Shown here piece by piece: positions 12,661 through 24,000 of a stretch of DNA of 64,000 bases (positions within the stretch are counted from its first letter, which is position 1; each line of letters starts with the position of its first letter). The position numbers and the translations under genes are program-made. The stretch is from Magnolia sinica (Eukaryota > Streptophyta > Magnoliopsida > Magnoliales > Magnoliaceae). The DNA lies in the NCBI RefSeq assembly GCF_029962835.1, contig NC_080583.1, positions 72,091,158-72,155,157 of the forward strand, in the 5' to 3' direction. The notes beneath the pieces are model-generated. The model was given only the letters and a program-made list of their open reading frames with translations. It was not told the DNA's origin and searched no databases.

Positions 12661-12865
12661 AACGGCCTAGATAATGCACGGGCCGGATCTTATAATCTGA
12701 GCATCGTATTGACGCACAAGACGCATCGTCGGAACCGCGGCGACGGCACGGTCAAAATGACATAGGTCTCATTTTGAGTCGGCTCGGGTTTACAGGATGT
12801 GACTCAAGAGCATGCGCCAATGCTATCTACTCGTCCCGGGTCGCCGAAACTCGACTAGAGGGAAC

Positions 12866-13110
12866 CCTAAAATTTGCGTGATAATATTAAACCTGATAGA
12901 GTGTATGTGTACCAAATTTGAGGTCAATCCGATCCATCTAACGCCTTCATCTGATTAATAGAATTCAAGCTAATTTTGTTGTCCAATACAGTGGTCAACA
13001 TTGACACCCTTCTGAATGGCCTACATTTTTTAAAGAATATATGTACCAAATTTGGGGTTAATATGATTTATCTTACCTGTCCATCCGATTTATACAATTC
13101 AGACTATGTT
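12866..13110. repeat. Resumption of the 188-bp tandem array
   Basis: Repeats the interrupted unit (12866-12981 equals 6731-6846 with one mismatch) and then continues past the break, including GTCCAATACAGTGGTCAACA and a further partial unit with GTACCAAATTTGGGG. Confidence 0.88.
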
Positions 13111-15100
13111 TGTTGTCCTAACAGATAGGGCCCACCGCTAGTGGCGTTAGCCCACTGTGCTATATGTATCTTATCCACGCTGCCATCTAATAGACCTCAT
13201 TGTGATATTTGTATTTTATCCACGACATTCATCCAGGGGGCCAACTATAGTGTTTATTTGCCACCCAAACATGTCCAAATGTGGGGCCCACTATAGACCC
13301 CATTTTTGTGGGTTTGTTTTGTTCGCAAGGCCCATCCATGGGGCAATGAGTAGGGCCCACCATTCGGGTCACACACAACACGTGTTGTCCCTAAGATTTA
13401 CTGCCCTTGTATCCCTTTTTGGGCCCGCCTTGATGCCCTTCTTGGGCCTACTATGAATTGCTTATGGACCCCACTATTTTGCCATATTTGGATATCATTA
13501 TTGGCATGCTTAGTTCCGCATATGTGTATGCCTATATGAGGTTCCAATGGATGATTTAACGTGTCCACATAGCTTGATTTGGTGTGGGGCCATTGACTTC
13601 GAAGCCCACCCACGTAGAAGCTTGTGGGGGCCCATTATAGTTGGTTCTAAGTAGGCTCACCTCTTTATTTGATTTGTGCTCTCTGTTATGATTTAACCCA
13701 TGTGTTACAGTTTACTTAGCTTCCATTTGATGACTTGCTAGGCCGATTGGTCTAGCTATGATGTGGCACTCCACTTATACTACATGCATAGTTGTTGGTT
13801 GCTATACACCATTCACACCTCATCTACATCATGAGTGCTTGACTAGTGGATGATGACGCTGATCATTATAAAGTACACCCGGCTGTGGGGCCATTGTTGG
13901 CACGCATGCCATAGTAATAGCTTTCCTAATGCATAGAAAACTTGCATTCAAAACCCTAAGACTGTAGGGTATTCAAGGAACCCATATGAGATAGGGTCGC
14001 CCCACATATATGCACAGATTGCATGACTTGGAGGTGTGAACTCATGCATTCTAACATTATGAATGATACACTTGCATGGACACCTTAGCAACATCAGGGT
14101 TATGGCCACTACAGTTTCATCGTAGTTGGCGGATATGGACATTGGAATTTGAATTTGATTTACAGGCCATGTAGAATGTCCATAGGTGAAAGTTCCTAAA
14201 CCCTTTGGCAGGATGCTCTAATGTCTAGACCGAGTGGATTCATAAGTGCCAAAGTGCGAAATGCCATAGTAGTCTACATCTCCCACTGTGTCGGGGTCGA
14301 TTAGAAGAGGGTTACTTGGCCTCACCTGCCTAAAGGGTTGTAGGCGATTTAGGTCAAGTCTGACTAGCTTGGAAATGGGTCTGCTACTAGCAAAGTTAGG
14401 TGGGCATTAACATACCACTGTTGAGGTGGGTAGTGAGGTCTTTGCCATTGCATGGTTTCGAGTTACGAGCATTGCCTATGTATTAAACTACAATGATGTT
14501 CTAGCGGGGAACCATTATGAGATGTGGATTAGATATGAGGATTGACATATTTGCATCACATTGTTGCATAAAACATTTGGCCATGTAGGCCTTTAAATAT
14601 CATATGTACATAGCATTGGTACAACTGATTACATGCATGGACTTGGCATCATGGCCCTCTGTCCTTTTTGGCTTACTCAAATGTTGATATACTTGTTGTA
14701 TACATTAGTATTGTGCATGCACACATGCACTCTACTATGCTTCATTAGAAGCTCGTGCTCTCTTGTTTACATTTCAGGTCATTGTAGAGCGCAACAATGG
14801 TGATGCTAAAGCACACTCCTTTACTTTTGCTCTTTTGCTATCATATATATTTTCTTTCACAATACTATACTAAACTACTATGTATAGTGGAGATCTGAAA
14901 TTGCTTATGGAGTTCTTATTGTTATGCTCAATTAAAAAAAGTTCACCCTAAAATTCTCTGTGGGACACTGCTTTCGGAACTTGGTGTATAGGCGCTAAGG
15001 AAGTCGATTACTATGGAGGCTATCGACACCAGATTCGGAGCTTGAAAATTCTATAAGCTCATTCACTGAGTTTGGGACATGACAACCGGTGGTATAGTTG
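13111..15100 (+). other. Non-coding DNA, possibly a decayed gypsy LTR ending near 15084
   Basis: No coding domain. Near the right end, GGGACATGACA is followed by ACCGGTGGTATAGTTGC. This resembles an LTR 3' end followed by an initiator-Met primer site (TGGTATCAGAGC, 8 of 12 positions). The start of the putative LTR and the rest of the element were not found, so the assignment is tentative. Confidence 0.35.
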
Positions 15101-15284
15101 CTTAAAAAAAAAAAAAAAAATCTTAATTGAAGGAAAATTCTAAAAAGTAGTGTGCTATGAAAAATAAATAAATCAAAACCAAAATTATTCAAAAATAAAA
15201 AAATCTCACATTTCAAGTCAAGCGTAGTTAGTGGCTACCAAGTCCCCAATGGAGTTGCCAATTTATGGATGTGTTCATGGGGGT

Positions 15285-15287
15285 GCC

Positions 15288-15338
<51 letters not shown>
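15285..15338. repeat. (CT)n(CA)n compound microsatellite
   Basis: A CT run changes directly into a CA run, together about 54 bp. Confidence 0.95.
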
Positions 15339-15339
15339 T

Positions 15340-15970
15340 GTAGAATCACAACAGGCCAAGGAGCCCCTCAATTTAGGTGGCTTTTATGGTTGGCTTGTGA
15401 TCAAGGATTCCGAGTAAGGCCTATATGATGGAGAAGAATTCTTTCCTTATACTAGCATGCAATCTCTACTTTGCGAGATTTGAACATTTTCAAGAGTTTA
15501 AAATTATAGATATTTTATTGCGCAACCCGATTGTGGACAAGATCCAAAGTCAAAAAGAATTTTTGCACAACTATGATCATAATTAAGGAGATCGCAATAG
15601 CTTGACCACAATCGTGATCAAGGAGACGGCATTACTTACAAAATAAAATTAATATTATCTCAACTACAGTCATGTAGATAAGTAACACGTATCAATCACG
15701 ACAGAGGATATTATTATGTGTAAAAGGTGAAAAAGAAAAGATTAGAAAATCTTGTGTTTTGATGCGTCAAGATCTAATCTCTCATCAAGACAGAGCATAT
15801 GCCTAAGGGATCACGAGCAAATGCGTAGAAAGGTATATGAGAAAGAATACGTTGTAGTATACTAGCAACTAAAAAAAAAGGTAAGAAAAGAGTTGCAATG
15901 TAAATAACCGAGGGAGATGTGAGAGGGGGAAGAAGAGACCAAGCATTCTTTATGGAAGAGATGATCAGAT
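15340..15970. other. Intergenic, nothing recognised
   Basis: AT-rich DNA with short A runs. No open frame with a recognisable product and no element boundary seen. Confidence 0.5.
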
Positions 15971-15986
15971 AACTTAATCATTGGCT

Positions 15987-16123
15987 GGGTCCTTACACTT
16001 GCTCCTGTGGTAGACTCTCAGGAGTTTCAAAACCTGGTCAAGGGTTTGAGTACCCATAGGTGGTGAAATCCCACTACGGTGTGAGTGTGTGGGTGTGTGT
16101 GTGAGTGTGTTCAAGAAAAAAAA
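15987..16123 (+). mobile_element. tRNA-derived SINE with 16-bp target duplication
   Basis: A perfect 16-bp duplication AACTTAATCATTGGCT flanks the insertion at 15971-15986 and 16124-16139. The body has a pol III-like head (a TGGTAGACTCTCAGGAG A-box-like region, then GGGTTTGAGTACCC, a B-box), a (GT)n-rich 3' part and an A tail. This is a typical plant SINE layout. Confidence 0.88.
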
Positions 16124-16139
16124 AACTTAATCATTGGCT

Positions 16140-16925
16140 CTACTCGGTAAGATTTGAACCGCTGTAATGAATTATGCTAATTAGATGTGTGCCTGGGATT
16201 GGTTGGATTGATTTGGATGTGATGGATGGCTTGAGTGAGTAGGATGGATGACCGGAATGCTTCTCCCTCCCTTCCTCTCTCTCTCTCACTTTCTCTTTCT
16301 TTTTCCCTCTTTCTCTTGGAACAAAGAATAGAGGATTCTTTTTTTTTTTTTTTAAAGAGATTTTGTGTTGTTGAGAATAATTACCGTAATGTCATTTCGG
16401 TACATGAAGGGAAGTTAGAGGGCAAAATTTAGTGGAACTTCCTAATTTAATAATTGGTTGTTGGGAGTCTTGGTACACTTAGAACTTCCTAATTGACAAC
16501 CAGGATGGTAGAGTTCTTAATTTAGAAGAAAACCAAGATAAATTAATGGGCTGTTTACTCAGTAAAAGTTACATTTCCACTAGTGATCTGACCAGCTCCA
16601 ATTACAATACACATTACATGGGACTTTCGATGGGATTGCGGAAATTGAATTCCAGTGCCCACCTCGAACTGAATTTCGAGGTGTGAATGGTCCCTCAACC
16701 CCCTATATGCCATGTGACAGCTTTTGATTAGCAAAAGGAAAAAGGGTGCTAATGAATTTTAGATTTTCGCACATATGGAGCTTTTTCCCTTTGTCCTGAG
16801 GCTTGGACGGTCTTAACGAGGCCCTTTGTCAGTTTGGATTGGACTCTCAGGGCTAATGTAGACTGGAATCCAGAGTTTTTAAAGATGCCAGTTGGTCGGT
16901 CGGTCGGTCACTTTGTATTAAGCGG
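16140..16925. other. Intergenic, nothing recognised
   Basis: A CT-rich stretch (16258-16315) and a T run near 16340. No gene is supported. Confidence 0.5.
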
Positions 16926-17750
16926 GGGTGTGAGTGGACTCACCCGCCGCACCGTGGGGCCCACCTTGATGTATTTATTCGGTATCCACACCGTTCAATT
17001 GTCTTTCCAAGATCATTTTAGGAACTTATTTTAAAAATGAAGCAGATCCAATTATTAGATAGACCACACCAAAGGAAACAGTGGTGATTGACCATTAAGG
17101 GCCTGCTTGGCCGGGCCAATCCTATGAGATTAGGAGGGATGGGATGGATTTTAAGGTAATGATGGTGGTGCCAGTGGATTGGTTTAAGATCCATGGGATT
17201 GCTATATCCCAGGACAAGTTCACTGGGTCTGTTTGGCACGCCTGGCATTACCATCCAATCCATCCAACGATCAAATTTAAGGTAATGATGGTGATATCAG
17301 TGGATTGTTTTAAGATTCATGGGATTGCTTATATCTCAGGACAAGTTCACGGGGTTTGTTTGGCTCGTTATACGTATTCGGGACATCGTGGTTCCAATCC
17401 CTCCTAATACTGTGGGGTCGGTCTCGCCAAACAGGCCCTAATGGACTATAAAAGTCTTGGATCATGTTGATATTTATTATTTCCTTTCATTTATACTTAT
17501 GTGATCTTATAAACAGAGTAGATGGTAAATAAACAACACGTAAGCATTAAGGTAAGTTTTTAATGGTAGGGAGTTCAATCATAACTGTTTCGTATGGTAT
17601 AGTAATCCTGATGATTAGATCTGCTTCATGTTTTGTATAATACCCTAAAATTATCTGGAAAAATGGATGGACGGCGTGGATACATAATACATATATCAAG
17701 GTGGGCCCCACGGTAAGGGCTGCACCGTCTTGGGTGAGTCCGAGGTCTCA
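16926..17750. mobile_element. Non-autonomous element with long terminal inverted repeats
   Basis: Left-end DNA (GTGAGTGGACTCACCC, then ACCGTGGGGCCCACCTTGAT, later ATGAAGCAGATC and AAACAG) reappears inverted at the right end (17590-17750), giving imperfect inverted repeats of roughly 170-200 bp. It is split by a Tourist-like MITE at 17099-17438. The exact ends and target duplication were not resolved. The GTGGGGCCCACCTTGAT module recurs elsewhere in the window. Confidence 0.65.
17099..17438. mobile_element. Tourist-like (PIF/Harbinger) MITE
   Basis: 340 bp, flanked by a TAA target duplication (17096-17098 and 17439-17441). The termini GGGCCTGCTTGGC and GCCAAACAGGCCC are inverted repeats, extending imperfectly about 50 bp to the AGGAGGGAT motif. 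Inside, a segment of about 95 bp (TTTAAGGTAATGATGGT...ACAAGTTCAC) is present twice, at 17150-17224 and 17276-17350. Confidence 0.85.
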
Positions 17751-17890
17751 CCTAATCTGCTCCCGTATGCGCAGACTTACGGGAAAATCGCATCGGGTAG
17801 CGGGGGATCCGACCCGAGCATGACCCTTTGACGGTCCTACACGAGGATCAACTCCCCAACGACGTCGCTTTCCTCGGGCGATTTCTCCCG

Positions 17891-17894
<4 letters not shown>

Positions 17895-17930
<36 letters not shown>
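17895..17930. repeat. (TC)18 run in the putative 5' leader of the 7TM gene
   Basis: A perfect CT tract about 75 bp before the start codon, followed by TTAGGGTTTT. CT tracts in plant 5' leaders are common; a regulatory role is not shown here. Confidence 0.8.
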
Positions 17931-17933
<3 letters not shown>

Positions 17934-17973
17934 GGGTTTTGCTTCTGCGATCTCAGATTCTAGGGTTTCTGTG

Positions 17974-18006
17974 ATGCTTTTCTCCACCAACGGTCGAAGA
18001 AAATGA
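17974..18006 (+). promoter_or_regulatory. Upstream ORF of 10 codons overlapping the main start codon
   Basis: ATG at 17974 opens a frame encoding MLFSTNGRRK that ends at TGA 18004-18006. The main ATG is 18003-18005, so the stop and start overlap as ATGA. If the transcript includes this leader, ribosomes must scan past or re-initiate. The transcription start is not known from sequence alone. Confidence 0.6.
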
Positions 18007-21000
18007 GAAGAAACCTGCTACAAATCGCAGAGATTCCTCTCTCATTCGCTCCATCATCGTCAGATCCTTCCTCTCAAAGTGCGGATACTAATCCAAAATC
18101 CCCGTCGTGGATCTTTGGTTGCCATGGCCTCTGGTACAACCTCGCCCTCATTGTTCCGTCGGCCCTCTTTGTCGCTTTCTTGCTGTCGAAGGCGAGGAAG
18201 AGCTTTTCCAAGCTCTCTCATGGCCGGTCCTACATCATGATCGCGTACTACGCTCTCCTGTGGATCGTCAGCGCCCTCAATCTCGCGTGGTGCGTCCTTC
18301 AGGTACGGCGATTCCAATCCTGTTCTTGTTCGATTTTGGAAATTTGGATTCTATGGATTGGATGTCATTCCGGCTTGGGCAGTGTCTTGTGATATGATTT
18401 TTCACCTAATTCGAAATTTTGTGAATTGCAACATCCAAACGTGGCCTAAATTGTTTAATTGAGTTTGTTTGAAACCAGTGTTTAAAAACCGGGCAGAACT
18501 GGGTGGTCAGGTCTCGATTTGGTTGCGCAGAACTGGAAGGTCGGGTTTTCACATGATGTGATTTTCAGCACATTTGAAATTCTGTGTATTGTAAAATCCA
18601 AACGTGGTGTAAATTTTGTATTTGAGTTTGGTTGAAACCAGTGTTTAAAAACAGGGCAGAATTGGATGGTTGGGTCTGGCCACATGAGCCGGAAGTGTGT
18701 GGTTAGGCACAATTCAGTTCAGGATTTTCAATGAGTTTTATGAGAGGAGCACCATCAATTGGGGGGGGGGGGGGGGTGGGCTGGTGGCACCATCAAACGT
18801 AAGGTAAAGACATAAGAAGTTCTTTGAAGATTGAAATGGAGGAATCGATATCTCTCTTTGGGAGGTTGTCTCACGCTGATCAAGGTGGTCTTTACTAACA
18901 TGCCGATGTACTTCATTTCCCTCTTCAAATGTCCTCCACAGGTTCTGGCAAGACTTGAAAAATTAAAGCGGGACTTTCTTTGGAAGGGAGCCGGGGACAA
19001 CTTCGAGTTTCATCTTTTGAAGTGGGAAGAGGTCTACAAACCTGTTGATCAAGGAGGTGTTGGATTAAGGGCCCCTGGAAACAAGAATTCAGCCCTTCTG
19101 GGTAAATGGCTATGGCTATTTGCCACAGAAGCATGTGGTTTTTGGGAGGAGGTAATTGATGCCAGGTATGGGATCCAGGATGGGGGATGGCATACTAAGA
19201 GTTGTACTTTGTATAGAGCTTCATTCATATGGAGATCGGTGATGGCTCTAATCTTTTGGAAAGGTGTGTCTTTTGTAGTTGGAGATGGTTCCAATATCAG
19301 ATTTTGGGAGGATATCTGGTGTGGCGAGAGGTCTTCGAGGTCAGATTTCCCTTCTTCGGCATCTCTTGTGCCATCGACTGATGTGAAGGTGGTAGATTGC
19401 TACTCCTTATGCGACGTGATGGTAGCTTGGATGCCTTTGTGAAGAAGAAATCTTTCAGATGATGAGACAATGGAGTATATCGCCCTCCTTCAGCGTTTGC
19501 AGTCTACAGCCCCAGCTGGGGATTCAAATTCCATGGTTTGGAGATTGCTTAGTTCAGGAAGGTTTTCGGTTAAGTCACTCTACTCTATGTTCCAAGTCTC
19601 TTCTTCTGCCTCCACCGATAGTTACGCCTATCACTTCTGGTATTGTGGAGCCCCTCCAAAAGTGGCAACTTTCACATGGTTGGTTGGGCGAAAGAGGGTT
19701 CTTACGATTGATAATCTCCCAAAAAGATCTTTGATCATTCCAAATATGTGCTGCATGTGCAAGTTTGATGCAGAAATGGTGGACCATCTGTTTATTTTTC
19801 TGCCCGTTTGTTCAGCAAATCTGGGATTGGTTCCTGGCAGTGCAAGGTGTGGCTTGGGTAATACGGGAATCTTCTATGGGCTTGGCATGGGGGCGTAGGT
19901 AGCAAGCACCTTTCTTCGAGTTGGAGGCTGACTCTGCTGAGATTTGGTTGCCCATTTGGGGCGAAAGGAACTGTAAATGCTTTCACAATCAGACCCGTTC
20001 CTTTCATGCAGTGCTGACAGGAAATCTAGTGTGGCGAGAGGCCTTTGAGGTCAGATTTCCCTTCTTTGGCATCTCTTTCGCCACCGGCTGATGTGAAGGT
20101 GGTAGATTGCTACTCCTTATGCGGCTCAAAGGTAGTTTGGATGCCTTTGTAAGAAGAAATCTTTCAGATGATGAGACAGTGGAGTATACTGCCCTCCTTC
20201 AGAGTTTGCATTCTACAGCCGCAGCTGGGGATTCCAATTCCATGGTTTGGAGATTGCTTAGTTTGGGAAGGTTTTGGGTTAAGTCCCACTACTCTATGTT
20301 CCAGGCCTCTTCTTCCACCTCCACTGATAGTTACGCCTATCACTTATGGTATTGTGGAGCCCCTCCGAAGGTGGCAGATTTGACATGGTTGGTTGGGTGA
20401 AAGAGGGTTCTTACGATTGATAATCTCCAAAAAAGATCTTCGATCATTCCAAATATGTGCTGCATGTGCGAGTGTGATGCAGAAACAGTGGACCATCTGT
20501 TTAATTTTTGCCTGTTTGTTTAGCAAATCTAGGATTGGTTCCTAGCAGCGCAAGGTGCAGCTTGGATAATGACAGGAGCTGTGGGGGATCTTCTATGGGC
20601 TTGGCACGGGGGTGTAGGTAGCAAGCACCTTTCTTCGAGTTGGAGGCTGACTCTGCTGAGATTTGGTGGTCCATTTGGGTGAAAGGAACCGTAAATGCTT
20701 TCGCAATCAGACCCATTCCTTTCATTCGGTGCTGACAGGAATGTGTGCTTTGTTGTCAGAGTGATCTGCTTAGAAGCGTTTTGCTGTTTGTGTTTGCTTT
20801 CTGTTATTGGGGTCTTTTGCTTTCTTTTCTTTTTGTATTCATTTCCTTTCGAGCTTGCTGGGGGGTCTTCTTAATAAAATCATTTTCACTCTTCAAAAAA
20901 AAAGAAGAAGAACTTCTTAGGGGAAGGTAGAGGGGAGAAGCATAAAGTTTGTTGATATGCAAAAATATTTAGAATGGGCTATAGGAGTGGTTGGAGTTTG

Positions 21001-24000
21001 AGGGAAGCAAGTGGGTGCTCCTGAGCAAGTAGTGGTGGTTAGGAAAGCAATTAGCAACCTGGGGGATAATGGTAGTACTAAAGGCAAGGTGAGGGGCTTC
21101 ATGCAAGGGCTTTTGTTTTTTGGGTTGGGATTAGTAACAAAGTGTGTTTTAGGGAGGACATTTGGATTGGTGCAGAGTCCCTTGCCAGTTCAATCCCTTC
21201 TCCATTTGATTCAAAGAGCTTGCGAGGACTCTGGAGGAAGTTCATATTGATCTGACTGAGATGGACTAGACAATTTAAAGGGAACCTCCAATGGCTGTGA
21301 TCTGACTGAGATGGACTAGACAATTTAAAGGGAACCTCCAATGGCTGTCTTTCTTCGTAGGCATTATTCTGGTTTATGACACACGGTTCTGATGAGCGTC
21401 CTCCCTGCACAGAAGCGTGGCGTAAGCAAGGGTTGAGTTTTTCGTTGGACGGCCATTGCAAATAAAAATTCGACAACTGATAAGTTGGAAGAATGAAACT
21501 TTGTGTTCCTGAGTGTGTGCTTCTTGTGTTGGGAGGAGGAAACTGTGGATCAATTTGTTCCTCCATGATAGTTTAGCAAGTTGTGGGATAAATTCTTTGA
21601 TCTATTTAAAGTTTGTTGGATCTAATTAAAGGGTTGTTGGATGGCCCTTTCATGGCTAGAGGCAAGATTATTTGGGTTACGGTTGCATGTGCTATCATGT
21701 TGAGGATTGTGGAAGTAAAGTAATCATAGAATCTTCGAGAACATGGCTTGGGAAGTTCTCAAGTGAAGAATTATTGATAAGTTTCTTGTTTGGGCATCTG
21801 CTAGACCCAAGTTCAAGGAAATTGTTAGAAATGATTTCAATTTGTGCTAGACTGAAATTCAAGGTGGCTGATAGAAGCGACTACTTCAGGTCTGGAATTT
21901 GCCTATTAGGTGTAGGGTTAAGAGTCAAAAGGCTAATGAATCTTGGAAGCCTCCTATGGTCAGTTTTTGGAAGCTTAATTTTGGTGGTGTGGGATTGGTG
22001 TTTTCTTTGGAGCAATGGAGGTGACATTGCTTTGCCCATCTTCTAGGAATGATGCTGTTGTCGGTTTGATTGAGGCAGCAATTGTCATGCTTTGGTGAAT
22101 CATCTTTTCATTCATTGTTCTTTTGCTAGAGAGGTGTGGTGTCACTTCTTTCAACTTTTTGGAGCGCTCTCGGCATTTCCAAGCTTGATAGATTCCTTCC
22201 TCCTATCCTGGCATGGAGACGATATAGGGATCCCAAGAAAAAGGATTTGGAGGATGAGTTTGTTAGCAGGTTTATGGGCTCTTTGGTTTGAAAGAAATGC
22301 TTGATGTTTCAAAGACAAAAAATGGGAGGGCGATAGATGTTTTCAGCAGGGCTAAATTTGTATGTGTTGGGTTGGGCACCGGAGTGGGGTACCTCGACTC
22401 TCCTTCCAGTGGGTTAGTTCTAGTTTGGTGTTTTTTTTCTTTTTTTCCTTTAAAAAAAAAAAATATATTTTTACGTATATTCGTTTATAGTGGCCACGAC
22501 CCTTAATGAAACTACCAATAATCAAAAATTGTAATGCTTTGGGAAGGTGTGAGAATTACTGGTTACTATTTTTTTTTCCCAGGGCCTTGGTAACTGAAGG
22601 AGCTTCAAAAAAAAGTTCTTGGTCCAGGGCGGTATGCTCTTTTGAAGCCAGGGCCTGGAAAGTGGGATTTGTGATTTTGGAGATTTGAGCCCTTGCTTCT
22701 TGATCAAATTCTATTGTTTCCTTTGTATCAAGTGATGCCAAAGGGATTGCTGATTCTACCACAAGAGGAGTGATTAGAGGGCCACTCTTTATGGCATCCT
22801 CATTTCCCCCTGCAGTTGTTACTTCTTTTTTTTCCTGATGAGATTTCAATTATCTTTTAAAATAAAAGAAGATGTTTCACTTCTCAACTATTAGGCTTTC
22901 GTATAGACAACAATGAAGTTGTCATTCTGATTATCTTGTCTTCTTTCCATACCAATTGCAATTTATATCTGATACTTTTTTCCTTTTTTTTCTTTTTATA
23001 TAATGCTGGGATTGGGATATTAGGTTTGGCAGTGCAGTCCTGGGAAGGAATTATCATGGAATGTCCTTTCTCTGTTTACAACCTCTGGGATGCTATTCTT
23101 GGAAATTAGCTTGGTGGCCTTTCTACTTCAAGGAAGCCCGGCTGGTGGGTTGGAAGCTTTAACACAAACATTTATTATCTCAGGTGTCATTGTTGGTGTG
23201 GATATACTTCTTAAGGTATTCTCTACTTTTTTGCTCATTAAAGCATTCTGTGCACTAGAGGAATTTAGTATAAACATATTTGCCATAGTTTGCTTGAAAA
23301 CAAGAATATATCTTATAAGCCCAATGTGGAAATTTTCCTTTATGATATCAAAAGTGTCTTTGTCCATGGGTCTGTTTGGTTATGATGAATCCATGGTGTG
23401 GACGTCTGGACGTGGATAACTTTAATGATTATGGTATTCATTGGTGGATTTCCATAAGGGTATGTTTGGATATGCGGAAAAGAAAAAAAAGAGGACTTGG
23501 GGCTGCACGTGCAACATATGCCACCCTCATCCATTGGCATGTGTATGGTGGGGGCACTTGAATGGATGTTGCACATGCGTGGCACATGTTAAATATTTCG
23601 CACATTGGCACGTGTCACACATGTGAGTGCTTAAGATGGACAACGGCCATGTAGTACATGTGGTTCAATAGCACGTGGCACATGTAGGGTGTTCGAAAAT
23701 GAGGGTGACACATTGCACATGGCACATGACACATTGTGTGTGTGGCATATTGAAATGTGGGGCGCAATGCCACATGTTGCGCATGTGACACAATGACATG
23801 TGTGACACTTTAAGATGGATGGTAGTACATGATGCACAAGTGGCTCATTGGTACATGTGGGCAATGTTTTAAATATCAATGATATCAACCGATATATCCC
23901 ACGATATATCTTGTATACCACCTATGCGATACGAAATGCATAGGTCGTATCGATATCTTCCACATGTTCGATCCAGTGAGCATTTTCAATTTTCAATCCT

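Larger units (their letters stand above)
6847..12865. mobile_element. Non-coding 6-kb insertion splitting the 188-bp array (retrotransposon derivative?)
   Basis: The flanking array unit is present twice, at 6731-6846 and 12866-12981, 116 bp with one difference seen (CCAAT versus CCGAT). Everything between looks inserted. The left part (6850-8400) resembles gypsy-type LTR or leader DNA, and the right end (12660-12865) is GC-rich and LTR-like. No gag or pol is present. It could be a large non-autonomous LTR derivative or several elements inserted together. Neither end shows clear TG/CA termini. Confidence 0.5.

Noticed and set aside
18060..18397. Other frames overlapping exon 1 of the 7TM gene
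   Set aside because: Antisense or alternate frames of a recognised exon with family-like protein.
22556..22849. 97-codon minus-strand frame in intron 1
   Set aside because: No similarity recognised and it lies between LINE remnants and the exon 2 acceptor.
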